The notes beneath the pieces were generated by a model that worked only from the letters and a program-made list of their open reading frames with translations, searched no databases and had not been told where the DNA came from. The position numbers were made by a program, and so were the translations under genes. DNA of 41,125 nt. Source: JOPF136 sp035272605. Its GTDB lineage: Bacteria > Acidobacteriota > Terriglobia > Acidiferrales > UBA7541. Shown here one piece after another: positions 24,527-32,831 of the stretch. The first letter of the stretch is position 1, and each line of letters begins with the position of its first letter. The stretch is taken from assembly GCA_035272605.1 (NCBI GenBank), contig DATEQM010000066.1, positions 1-41,125 on the forward strand, in the 5' to 3' direction.

Positions 24527-26203
24527 ATGCGCATCGCTAAAACCTTCACGCTCCTGCTGGCCATGGCCTGCATCGCGTTGGGTGCACGCGCCCAGAATTC
24601 GGGCAAGAACTCCCCTGACGAGTCCGCCAAGACGGCCGCCGCTAGCACTGCGGCGGATGCCGCGAAGCCGGCGGATGCGGTACCCGCCAAGGCTGCTGCG
24701 CCCGTCGCCGCCACTCGGGAAGAGGTCGAACAGTTGCGGATGGAAGTGGCGGAGCTGAAAGCCGAGCTCCATCGGCTGCTGGAAGCCAAGACGCAGCCCG
24801 CGCCTGCCGCTGCTGCTGCCTTCGCAAAGGCAGACGCCTCCGCTGCGGCTGCCCCAGTGACCGCCGTGGTGGCCCAGCCTGCGGCACAGCCGGCAGGACC
24901 CTCCGAACCTGCCGATGTCGAGCCTGCAGGTTTTGTGGAGCCTAGTATGCCGGCAGCCCAGAAAGGCGGCATTCCCATGACCGCGGGCTGGAACGGGGAG
25001 CATTTCTTTATCCAGAGCCCCGACGGCCAATTCAAAATCCAACCTTACGGTTACGTGCAGACGGATTTCCGCTCCTATGACGGCGACGGCGCTCCGGCCA
25101 ACACCTTTACCGTACGGCGCGCGCGATTCGGCTTTCAGGGCAATTACGGCGACCACTGGCAGTACGGCATCTTGACCGACGTGGCGTCCAGCAGCGGAGC
25201 CACCGTCCGCGACGTCTACCTGAACTTCAAATACAACCCTGAATTCCAGGTGCAGGGCGGGCAGTTCAAGGAGCCCTTCGCCCAGGAAGTCGTGGCTGGC
25301 GTTACCAACCTCGATTTCGTTGAGCGGGGCTTGCAGTCCCTCCTGTATCCCTCGGCAGGCTCTGCCTTCCGCAGCCCCGGTCTTCTGATTCACGGCGATT
25401 TGGACGGCGGCGTCATGCAGTACTGGGCGGGCATATTTGACGGGAAAGGGTACACCGGGGTCAACAACACCACGAGCGTGCCGGAAACTGTGGGCCGCGT
25501 CCGCTTCTATCCCTGGCGCAAAGACAAGGGCAGCGTGCTCCAAGGCCTCTCCTTCGGCGGATCCATGTCCTACAGCTATTCGCGCGGGCTTTCCGGCGAG
25601 CTCACGCCCAGGATGACCCTTCCTGATAGCGCCTATACTTTCTTCCCGCAGTTCGCGATCAACGGCAACGTGTGGCGTTACGAGGGTGAGTTCACCTTCC
25701 TGCACGGCCCCTGGGGCTTCCGCGATGAATATGTCCAAGCCATGTTCGACAGGACCGGCGTCGGGACATTGCAATTCGGCGGACTTGGATTCCAAAACCT
25801 TCCCACTGTTCGGTTCCGGGCCTGGAACAGCTCCGCTACCTACCTGCTCACTGGAGAGCGACGGCCGGAAAACGGTACGCCGCGCGTCAAGCATCCTGTA
25901 TTCGGCCCCGAAACTCCGGGAAGCTCCGGAAGGGGCTGGGGAGCCTGGGAGCTGGGGTTCCGCTATTCCGGGCTTGAGGGCAAGGAGCCGGGGATCTTCT
26001 TCAATAACATCTATACCCCGGAGAACGTGCCCGGCTTCAACCAGAAAACCGATCAGTTCAGCGCGGGCCTGAACTGGTACCTGAACTACTGGGTGCGCTA
26101 CCAGACGACCGTCGATGTGAACCGGCTAAAAGACCCCAGCACCATCGGCGCGATCCCGCAGACCTACTTGGTCTTCGAGCAGCGGATCCAGTTCCGCTTC
26201 TAG
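24527..26203 (+). CDS. OprO/OprP-type outer-membrane porin
   Basis: The 558-residue product has a signal peptide (about 1-22), an Ala/Pro/Lys-rich linker and a short coiled coil (TREEVEQLRMEVAELKAELHR, about 63-83). A beta-barrel domain follows, from about residue 140 (FKIQPYGYVQTDF, RRARFGFQGNYGDHWQYGI, YLNFKYNPEFQVQGGQFKEPF) to the terminal aromatic FRF. These segments match the phosphate-selective porin OprO/OprP family, whose basic channels pass anions. An AGGGGG lies six bases before the ATG. The shared operator links it to the oxalate-type operon, so I infer entry of oxalate or another small anion rather than phosphate; no direct evidence distinguishes them. Confidence 0.88.
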   Translation: MRIAKTFTLLLAMACIALGARAQNSGKNSPDESAKTAAASTAADAAKPADAVPAKAAAPVAATREEVEQLRMEVAELKAELHRLLEAKTQPAPAAAAAFAKADASAAAAPVTAVVAQPAAQPAGPSEPADVEPAGFVEPSMPAAQKGGIPMTAGWNGEHFFIQSPDGQFKIQPYGYVQTDFRSYDGDGAPANTFTVRRARFGFQGNYGDHWQYGILTDVASSSGATVRDVYLNFKYNPEFQVQGGQFKEPFAQEVVAGVTNLDFVERGLQSLLYPSAGSAFRSPGLLIHGDLDGGVMQYWAGIFDGKGYTGVNNTTSVPETVGRVRFYPWRKDKGSVLQGLSFGGSMSYSYSRGLSGELTPRMTLPDSAYTFFPQFAINGNVWRYEGEFTFLHGPWGFRDEYVQAMFDRTGVGTLQFGGLGFQNLPTVRFRAWNSSATYLLTGERRPENGTPRVKHPVFGPETPGSSGRGWGAWELGFRYSGLEGKEPGIFFNNIYTPENVPGFNQKTDQFSAGLNWYLNYWVRYQTTVDVNRLKDPSTIGAIPQTYLVFEQRIQFRF

Positions 26204-26346
26204 TGAGAGCGAGGGAGGCGGACATGGTGCGGAAGGAAACAGAAGTGCGTGGCCAGGAGGGCGTCATGCGTCAGGATGAGGGTCGTCATCAGCAGCCGGA
26301 AGACAGCGCTGCAGGCAGGAACTTAATTTCGGGCGGAGGTCATTCC

Positions 26347-28266
26347 ATGATATCCAGACGGGGAAAGATTCTTGGGACATTCCTGATCTTGGCGCTGGCG
26401 TTTGTCTGGAACAGTTGCGGGACCCAGCCCGGTTGTCCCACCTGCGGGACCACGGTCAAAGGCGCCTATGGCGTCATCGACATCATCCCGGTGCCGGAGC
26501 ACAACCCCACCGGCGAGCCCGGCGGACCCTTCAATTCCTTCGACATCAGTTGGGTCGATCCCATCAATCACCTACTCTACACTTCGGACCGCATCGGCGT
26601 GACCGTTGACGTGACGAACACAGTGCTGGACGAGGCGGCCTTTACGATTGGCGGGCAGAATGAAGTGACTGTGGCAGGGAATAACTCCAGTTCGTGCCTC
26701 CCGGGAATTCCGTCCATTGTCACGGGAATGGGCGCGGTCCGCCTTGCCAATTTTGGGCTTACTTCGCCGCTCGCCGCTGCTCCGCCCGCGGGCTTCTACA
26801 ATGAGCTCACTCGTTTCGGCTGCAGAAATGGCAATGGTACCGGTTCGCCGGCTACATTTTTCAATTCGTTCAGTACATTTTTCCCCGGCTTTGGCGCCCA
26901 CGGGGGCTTCGGCGGATTCCCCGGCGCGCAATGCTGCGCCTCGCGTGCCAATGGGGTGAATCCCATCTCTGGTCCCGATGGACTCTTGGTGACGCCGGAT
27001 GGCAAGACGCTGTTCGTGGGCAGCGGCAGCGCGACGGTGTTGGCGTTCGATCTCACCACCAGCCCGCCAACCGTGCTCGCCGATTTCCCCACTGGTTCGT
27101 CGCCCGATTTTGACGGCCCCTCCGGCGTCGCCCCCTGCATCGCTTCCTGGAACGGTGGAGCGGGCTCCGACCCCACTTGTGGGGACGACCGCTCCGATGA
27201 AATGTCGTATGGGACCGTGAACGGTGTCGATGTTCTCGAGGTAAACAATGGCGACCCCGGACTTCCCTTTATCACCTTTATTGACGTGACGGCAATTGTT
27301 ACGCGGGCCGCTCCGGGGAATGCGACCGGGTACTGCCTCCCCGTGAACCCTGATCTGAATTACAATCCGGGCGTCTTTAACTTTGCCACGGGCGTGGCCA
27401 CGGGACAGAACTACCCCACGTGTATCCTGGGCCAGATTTACTACGACGGGGTCACTGCCGAGGATGCGACGGTAACCGTGGACGGGATCAATGCAGCCTC
27501 GGGGACTCCTTGTCCGGATCCTTCCGAGAATGTGGCCTCGGGCGTCTCGGGCACTGGTGTCGGGGCGGGCGGTGCGGATGTGCCCTGTCATCACGCTCCG
27601 ATTGTTGACAACAACACTGGAACCTTCATTACCAACACGGGGACGAACACAGCGACATCGCTGGGAGAAATTGCCGTGGCGGGGTTAGGCGCCAGCGCCT
27701 TCAATCCATTCCACAACACGTTCTACGTCGAGAACCTGAATTGCACCGTGTCGGGCACCACCGTTCCGCCTCAGTCCAGCGTGGCCGTGGGGTGCCTTGA
27801 TGAAATCGATCCGCAAATCGGAAACCCAGTTGGCCCGATCGTCATCGCCGTGATTCCCCTGCTGAACTGCATGCCCGCCGGTATCGTGCAGGGCCCCGCC
27901 CACGATTTTCTGATTGGGTGCGGGGGCCACGATGGCGCGCAATTCCCGCCGCTCGAGTACATCATTGACGGCTCGACGAATAAAATCGTGGCCACCATTG
28001 ACCAGACCGGAGGCACCGACGAAGTCTGGTGGAACCCTGGCGACAACCGCTACTACACGGCGGGCCGCGACATGCCCAACGGGCCGGTGCTCGGCGTGAT
28101 TGACGCCGCAACCCGCCAGTGGCTGGTCAATGTGCCCACGGGCTCCAACTCTCACAGCGTCGCGGCGGATCCACTCAACAACCACATCTTTGTGCCCCTG
28201 CAAGCGGGCGCCCGCTGCCTCACGCAGAGCAGCAACGGCTGCATCGGCGTCTACGCCCAGCAGTAG
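26347..28266 (+). CDS. Cysteine-rich secreted beta-propeller (YncE-like) protein
   Basis: A 639-residue exported protein. Residues 1-25 form a signal sequence ending at WNSC; a lipoprotein anchor is possible but the lipobox is poor. Propeller-like blades recur (LLVTPDGKTLFVGSGSATVLAFDL, AVAGLGASAFNPFHNTFYVENL, VAADPLNNHIFVPLQ). About twenty cysteines are spread through it, many in NC, GC or PC contexts, with no CxxCH haem motif; disulfide bonding outside the cell is likely. I chose ATG 26347 because GGAGG is seven bases upstream; the open frame starts earlier at 26203, touching the porin stop. It lies 143 nt behind the porin, so co-expression is likely. The ligand is unknown. Confidence 0.68.
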   Translation: MISRRGKILGTFLILALAFVWNSCGTQPGCPTCGTTVKGAYGVIDIIPVPEHNPTGEPGGPFNSFDISWVDPINHLLYTSDRIGVTVDVTNTVLDEAAFTIGGQNEVTVAGNNSSSCLPGIPSIVTGMGAVRLANFGLTSPLAAAPPAGFYNELTRFGCRNGNGTGSPATFFNSFSTFFPGFGAHGGFGGFPGAQCCASRANGVNPISGPDGLLVTPDGKTLFVGSGSATVLAFDLTTSPPTVLADFPTGSSPDFDGPSGVAPCIASWNGGAGSDPTCGDDRSDEMSYGTVNGVDVLEVNNGDPGLPFITFIDVTAIVTRAAPGNATGYCLPVNPDLNYNPGVFNFATGVATGQNYPTCILGQIYYDGVTAEDATVTVDGINAASGTPCPDPSENVASGVSGTGVGAGGADVPCHHAPIVDNNTGTFITNTGTNTATSLGEIAVAGLGASAFNPFHNTFYVENLNCTVSGTTVPPQSSVAVGCLDEIDPQIGNPVGPIVIAVIPLLNCMPAGIVQGPAHDFLIGCGGHDGAQFPPLEYIIDGSTNKIVATIDQTGGTDEVWWNPGDNRYYTAGRDMPNGPVLGVIDAATRQWLVNVPTGSNSHSVAADPLNNHIFVPLQAGARCLTQSSNGCIGVYAQQ

Positions 28267-28275
28267 GCGCTCTCT

Positions 28276-28302
28276 GCCCCCGACCGACCACCGCTCGGGG
28301 GC
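28276..28302 (+). terminator. Hairpin after the propeller gene
   Basis: GCCCCCGA (28276-28283) pairs with TCGGGGGC (28295-28302) across an 11-nt loop. No T-run follows, so termination may be partial and the small gene at 28536 may be read through or have its own promoter. The rest of the 269-nt gap shows only a possible -10 (TATACT, 28405-28410). Confidence 0.4.
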
Positions 28303-28535
28303 CGCATGTTACTTGCACGGGCCTGCCGGACGGCACATGCACCATGCCGGCGGTCTTCGTTTTCACCTTTCTGGGCGCCTCAAGACCCGCACCGCTTGCG
28401 GGTGTATACTTTTGCAGGCGCGGGCGGCCAGCGCTCACAGGCTCATGCCACATTTATGGTGCTGAGGGCAGGGCCGGGGTTGGAAAAGAGTTTCGGACGA
28501 CCGCTCGCGGCAAGCAGCAGTCGAAGGAGCAAGTC

Positions 28536-29177
28536 ATGAAGAAGATTGGCGAAACGTTCGCAGGATTCCGCGCGTCCCTTCTGCTCGCCTCGCTTGCGGC
28601 TCTCGCGGTATTCGCTCTCTCGCCCGGCATGCGCGCGAATACCAAGCCGAAGTCCACCGAGGTGCCCGCTCAGGTGATTGCGCACCTGCCGTTGGCCACG
28701 CCGCCGGGAAACCAGATGGTTCTCCAGAAAAACGGCAATAAGGAGTACCTGTACATCCAGGCGGCTTCCAAGCAGTCGTATACGATTGTCGAGGTGACCA
28801 AGCCCGAATTTCCCAGCTTCGTCAACCCTTCGGCACCCTCCAAGGACGAGCCGGCGGGCAAACTGGATATCGTCGGGCACGATCTCGGCATTTCCGAAGT
28901 GCCCGCTGCCGACGCGAGGACCATCCGGAGCAATACCAATCACACCGAAACGGTAAAAATTCTCGACCTGACCGACCCCGAGCACCCCAAAGTGCTGCAA
29001 ACCTTCACCGGCGTCACCAGCATTCTCCCGGATGGCAACCGCGGCCTCATTTACCTGACCAACAACGACGGGCTCTGGATCCTGAAGCATTACCGGCAAC
29101 CCATCGCCGTCGCGAAGAGGAAGCGGCCTTGCGGTTCGGAGGACTCCGTCGCCGCGATGCCTCCGGATTGCCAGTAA
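28536..29177 (+). CDS. Small secreted LVIVD/propeller-like protein, paralogue B
   Basis: The 213-residue product is the paralogue of the protein at 23434. It has a signal sequence (about 12-34, LLLASLAALAVFALSPGMRA), VIAHLPLATPPGNQMVLQKNG, EYLYIQAASKQSYTIVEV, and a closing blade ILDLTDPEHPKVLQTFTGVTS to GLWILKHYR. AAGGAG is seven bases before the ATG. The two paralogues bracket the porin and the large propeller, suggesting an ancestral duplication around that pair. Function unknown; a surface or periplasmic accessory of the cluster is my inference. Confidence 0.72.
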   Translation: MKKIGETFAGFRASLLLASLAALAVFALSPGMRANTKPKSTEVPAQVIAHLPLATPPGNQMVLQKNGNKEYLYIQAASKQSYTIVEVTKPEFPSFVNPSAPSKDEPAGKLDIVGHDLGISEVPAADARTIRSNTNHTETVKILDLTDPEHPKVLQTFTGVTSILPDGNRGLIYLTNNDGLWILKHYRQPIAVAKRKRPCGSEDSVAAMPPDCQ

Positions 29178-29273
29178 GCAGCCCGGCGGCCTGGCCGCGC
29201 ACTGAGCCTACGGGACGACCACGAATTCCTAGGGACAGACCAATCTGTGCAGCTGGCCCCGCCCCTCGAATAG

Positions 29274-29768
29274 CTATTTGACGCGCGTTTCCTGGTAGTG
29301 CAGCGCCTTCCACTCCCCGTTCCGCCTCACCCAGATTTCGCCGATCATGACTTTTTCGAACCGCACCGCCGATCTTGGGGGAAATGTGAAGAAGGCCTCG
29401 TAGCGCACGAAGGCGGCGTCGGGTCCGAGTTGCGTCACCTTGAAAAAGGACAGCTTGTAGTCGGTGATCATGCTGTGTTCCACTTCGCGGAGGATGTGCC
29501 ACTTATTCTGCTCCCCTTCGTTGTTGGCCTCCACGGCCTGGTAATCGTCGGTCAGGAACTCGCCATAAGCCTTCACATCCTTTTTCTTGAACGCCTCCCA
29601 GGAAGCCAGAATCTTCGATGGAAGGAGGGTATCCAGGCCCTTCTCGGGCGCTGCGCTGCCCGTGGCGGGCTTTTTCTCCGCCGGCTTGCCCGGCGTGGCC
29701 GGCTGCTGTGCGAACGCGGTTCCTGCAAGCAATAGAGCCATGCAAGCCCACGTTGAGAGAACTCGCAT
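29274..29768 (-). CDS. Exported SnoaL/DUF4440-like protein
   Basis: The 164-residue product has a signal peptide (about 1-20, ending TAFAQQ), a Lys/Pro linker and a cone-shaped NTF2/SnoaL-like domain: LLPSKILASWEAFKKKDVKAYGEFLTDDYQAV followed by strands ending in FEKVMIGEIWVRRNGEWKALHYQETRV. Such domains bind small ligands or act as subunits; no catalytic set is visible. I chose ATG 29768 because GGAGGAGG is just upstream and it opens a signal peptide; earlier starts exist in the frame. Confidence 0.7.
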   Translation of the reverse strand: MRVLSTWACMALLLAGTAFAQQPATPGKPAEKKPATGSAAPEKGLDTLLPSKILASWEAFKKKDVKAYGEFLTDDYQAVEANNEGEQNKWHILREVEHSMITDYKLSFFKVTQLGPDAAFVRYEAFFTFPPRSAVRFEKVMIGEIWVRRNGEWKALHYQETRVK

Positions 29769-29971
29769 TCCTTTCCTCCTCCCACGAAGTGCGCAAATCT
29801 TACAGAACTTCTCCAAAGCCTCCAAGCGAGTCCTCCAGGGCTTCCCCGGGTGTGACACGGGACCGCCGCCAATCGGGATTGGGAGGCAGGCTGGCCGGGC
29901 AGCGCGTCGCCTCCCCAGCCGCCTTGCTCCGCATCCAAATCGAGCGGCTACGCCGGCTGCGCTCCAAGGAA

Positions 29972-30003
29972 AAAGGCTCCGGACGAGGTGTCCGGAGCCT
30001 TTA
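29972..30003 (-). terminator. Intrinsic terminator of the GntR/oxidoreductase/transporter operon
   Basis: Perfect 10-bp stem GGCTCCGGAC/GTCCGGAGCC with a 5-nt loop. On the minus strand it is followed by TTTTT. It stands 31 nt after the stop of the transporter gene (30034) and marks the operon end. Confidence 0.85.
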
Positions 30004-30033
30004 CCGTCCGTCTGACTCGTTGCGAATCGTGTG

Positions 30034-31590
30034 CTAGGCCGCTCCGTGCGCCGCGATGGGCCGCGCTTGTACTGCCGTGGCGCTCTCGGGCAGGGCCGGC
30101 ACTTTCATGTTCCTCAGAGCGAAGAAGGCCAGAGCGGCGGCAATCAGGTCGAACGCGATGGCCACCGCAAAGACGCCGAACCAGCCGATCTTGGGGAGCG
30201 TGAACTTGGCGCCGAAGGGCGTCCACACCGCCGGGACCACGGTGACAAGGATGCCGTACAATATAAACGCCCCAGCCAAACTGAGAATGGCCTTCTTGGC
30301 CACCCCGCCCAGGTCCATCTGGATGACCGTGGGAGCCACGAAGAGCGCGAAGATCACCAGGAACCCTCCCAGGAGCAGAAGGATGTCGGCGCGGAAGTCG
30401 AAGTCCTTCCCGGCAGCCAGCGCCGAACCGATGGGCACGAACATTGCGGATGTGCCCTTGGCGGTGTACAGGAAACCGTAATTCGCCGTGGCGTACTTGC
30501 GGCCGAAGAAATCGCCGCAGGTAGCCGGAAAAAGGGAGAAGATTTCGCCCCAGCCAAAGAAGGTGAAGGCGCTCAGGATCACGAAGTGCAGCGGGCGATC
30601 GGCATAATGGAGGAGTGTGAAGATGGCCACGGCCTCCAAGCCAAACGCCAGGGTCATCGTCATCTCCCGGCCGATGTGGTCGGAAACCCATCCCCAGAAG
30701 GGCCGGCACACGCCATTGACCAGCCGGTCCGCGGAGAGTGCAAAGACCAGGGCGGGCATGGTGAGTCCAATGAACGAAACGGGAATGTCGGCCACCTTGA
30801 AGTCCCTGGCCATGGGGTTGAGCTGAGCCACGGCCATCAATCCGCCCGTCGCCACCATGGCCATCATCAGGTACATGATCCAGAACTGGGGAGTGGCGGC
30901 CATCTGCGCCGGCGTGAAATCGCCCACGCTCTGGCGCTTCTTGACCACCAGATCGGCTCCCGGAACCAAGCGCCAGGTCTTCGGCATCCAGCCGGCCGGC
31001 GGGGCTTTGAGGAAGAAGGCCGCGACGATGACCGCCACGCCCTGGATGATGCCCCAGCGGATGAAGGCCGTCTCGTATCCGGAGTCTTTGATGAGACTGG
31101 CGATGGGCGCCACAGTGAAGGCGGCCCCGGCGCCGAAGCCTGCGGCCGTCAAGCCCGCCGCAAGACCGCGGTGATCGGGGAACCACTTGAGGGCAATTCC
31201 GACGGCCGTGCCATAAACGATGCCGGCGCCGATGCCGGACAAAGCGTAGGACAGATAAAGAGCGGTGAGGGAATGGGCCATCCCGCTCCCCACCCATCCC
31301 AGCCCGGCGAGCACGCCGCCGACCATCACCAGCAGGCGGGGGCCAAACTTATCCACCAGCCAGCCTTCGAAGGGAACCAGCCACGTTTCCAGGAGAACGA
31401 AGACTGTGAAAGTGACTTGAACTTCGGCCCGCGATACTCCCAGCGCTTTCACCAGCGGCGGCACGAACAGAGTCCAGCCGTACTGGAAGTTCGCCACCGC
31501 CACCATACTGATGACGCTAAAAAGGAGAATGACCCAACGGTTGCCAAGACCCGATTCGGAAACAGACGGCGGAGACTGCGCGACGCTCAT
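30034..31590 (-). CDS. OFA-family major facilitator, oxalate/formate antiporter-like
   Basis: The 518-residue product has about 12 membrane helices: the first at NRWVILLFSVISMVAVANFQYGW, then a GWLVDKFGPRLLVMVGG loop, the usual MFS signature between helices 2 and 3, and a cytoplasmic central loop near 215-240. It belongs to the oxalate/formate antiporter group by overall pattern (FQYGWTLFVPPLVKALG, GIGAGIVYGTAVGIALKWFPDHRGLAAGLTAAGFG). It is last in the operon with the 2-oxoacid:ferredoxin oxidoreductase, supporting oxalate import. The ATG at 31590 follows a run of nine G seven bases upstream that serves as Shine-Dalgarno and could slip. Confidence 0.85.
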   Translation of the reverse strand: MSVAQSPPSVSESGLGNRWVILLFSVISMVAVANFQYGWTLFVPPLVKALGVSRAEVQVTFTVFVLLETWLVPFEGWLVDKFGPRLLVMVGGVLAGLGWVGSGMAHSLTALYLSYALSGIGAGIVYGTAVGIALKWFPDHRGLAAGLTAAGFGAGAAFTVAPIASLIKDSGYETAFIRWGIIQGVAVIVAAFFLKAPPAGWMPKTWRLVPGADLVVKKRQSVGDFTPAQMAATPQFWIMYLMMAMVATGGLMAVAQLNPMARDFKVADIPVSFIGLTMPALVFALSADRLVNGVCRPFWGWVSDHIGREMTMTLAFGLEAVAIFTLLHYADRPLHFVILSAFTFFGWGEIFSLFPATCGDFFGRKYATANYGFLYTAKGTSAMFVPIGSALAAGKDFDFRADILLLLGGFLVIFALFVAPTVIQMDLGGVAKKAILSLAGAFILYGILVTVVPAVWTPFGAKFTLPKIGWFGVFAVAIAFDLIAAALAFFALRNMKVPALPESATAVQARPIAAHGAA

Positions 31591-31606
31591 AAAAATACCC
31601 CCCCCC

Positions 31607-31629
31607 TGGTTCTGATCTGGCTAGAACCA
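31607..31629. promoter_or_regulatory. Inverted repeat upstream of the transporter
   Basis: TGGTTCT and AGAACCA, 9-nt spacer, 16 nt upstream of the transporter start, immediately beyond the G9 run. In RNA it can form a hairpin in the leader and could tune translation of this last gene. It is not a TGGTnnnACCA operator. Confidence 0.45.
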
Positions 31630-31745
31630 AACCCAAGCCCGGCGGGGCCCTGCCTCGCTATCGCTCGTGCACAGCAGAACGCCATCAGTTCGTTCGCGGC
31701 AGGCCGTGTTGTGTCCCCCGGCCGCTCCGTCCGCCCCAAGCTCTC

Positions 31746-32780
31746 TCAGGCGGCGGGGGGAGCGTCTCCTTCAACATCCTTGGCCATGGGGATGACGCCG
31801 GGAATCAGCCACTTGTTCCACATGTCGTCCACTTTGCTCTGGAAATAATCAATGTCGTCCTTGGTGAAATGTGCGAAGCGCCCCTGCTTCAGCAGGTAGT
31901 CCCGCACGGGCCCGCGCTTGTAACGTCCTTCGGCGATCTCCTTGGTCTTCCCGAGCAGCCGCACCACCTGGTTCTCCACTTCATAGAGCGGCCAAACGCC
32001 CGTGGTCACTGCCAGCTCGCCCAGGTCATGCGAGATATAGGGATCGTAGTCCCAGCCCTTCGGGCACGGGTCCAGCGAGTGTATGAACGTCGGCCCGCCG
32101 ATTGTCAAGGCCTTGCGGATGCAGTTCATTCCCAACAGGCCGTAGGACATGCAGATCGTGGACACGTACTTGCACGTGGGATGGCCGGCGGCCAGCATCC
32201 CCGCCATGTTCTTCTTCCACCGGTGGTGCATGATTCTCTTCACCTTTCCGGGAGGGCTGAAGGTGGTGTGCGCTCCCCAGGGCGTGGAGCCGGAGAGCTG
32301 GATGTCCGTGTTGGCGTAGGACTCGTTGTCGTACATCAGGATCAGGAAGTTATAGTCCGGGTGCGTGAGCGCCGCGGAAATTCCCCCCAGTCCCATATCC
32401 GCGCCGCCCCCGTCGCCGCAGAAGGCGATCACGTTGATGGGTTCATTCTTGATCTTCTTCTTGCGCATCAGCACCTTGAGCGCCGCTGCTGCCCCCAGTC
32501 CAGCGGAGCCGCTGCTGCCGAGCTGCGTGTGCATCCAGGGCACCACCCACGACGTGCTGTAGTACGTGGTGTTGGCCACGTACATGCACCCCGTGCTCCC
32601 CAGCACGATGGTGCGCGGCCCGGAAGCCTTCACCATCATCTTCATCACCAGCGCGGACTCGCAGCCCTGGCAGGTGCGGTGGCCGGAGGTGAAGTACTCC
32701 TCGAGCGGGAGCTTTTTCAGGCTCTTGAACGGGTCCAGCGTTTGCGTCGGATCAATTTCCACGAACGGTGAAATGGCCAT
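31746..32780 (-). CDS. oorB: 2-oxoacid:ferredoxin oxidoreductase beta (TPP) subunit
   Basis: The 344-residue thiamine-diphosphate subunit. Cysteines at 37, 40 and 65 (HRTCQGCESAL, GSTGCM) plus a later one (Cys210 or Cys220) would hold a 4Fe-4S cluster. The TPP/Mg site is GDGGGADMG (122-130) with NESYANT. The enzyme decarboxylates a 2-oxoacid or oxalate and reduces ferredoxin. GAGGAGGG lies a few bases before the ATG. It is 51 nt downstream of the alpha gene. The sequence alone would be called pyruvate/2-oxoacid oxidoreductase beta; the oxalate assignment comes from the alpha subunit and the transporter. Confidence 0.82.
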   Translation of the reverse strand: MAISPFVEIDPTQTLDPFKSLKKLPLEEYFTSGHRTCQGCESALVMKMMVKASGPRTIVLGSTGCMYVANTTYYSTSWVVPWMHTQLGSSGSAGLGAAAALKVLMRKKKIKNEPINVIAFCGDGGGADMGLGGISAALTHPDYNFLILMYDNESYANTDIQLSGSTPWGAHTTFSPPGKVKRIMHHRWKKNMAGMLAAGHPTCKYVSTICMSYGLLGMNCIRKALTIGGPTFIHSLDPCPKGWDYDPYISHDLGELAVTTGVWPLYEVENQVVRLLGKTKEIAEGRYKRGPVRDYLLKQGRFAHFTKDDIDYFQSKVDDMWNKWLIPGVIPMAKDVEGDAPPAA

Positions 32781-32831
32781 TCCAGCCCTCCTCGAAATAA
32801 GTTCTGAATCTCTTGGGAATCCGTCCCGGCG

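Noticed and set aside
29233..29246. ACAGA-ccaa-TCTGT inverted repeat
   Set aside because: It lies between convergent gene ends, is short, has no T-run and no promoter nearby; I see no supported role.
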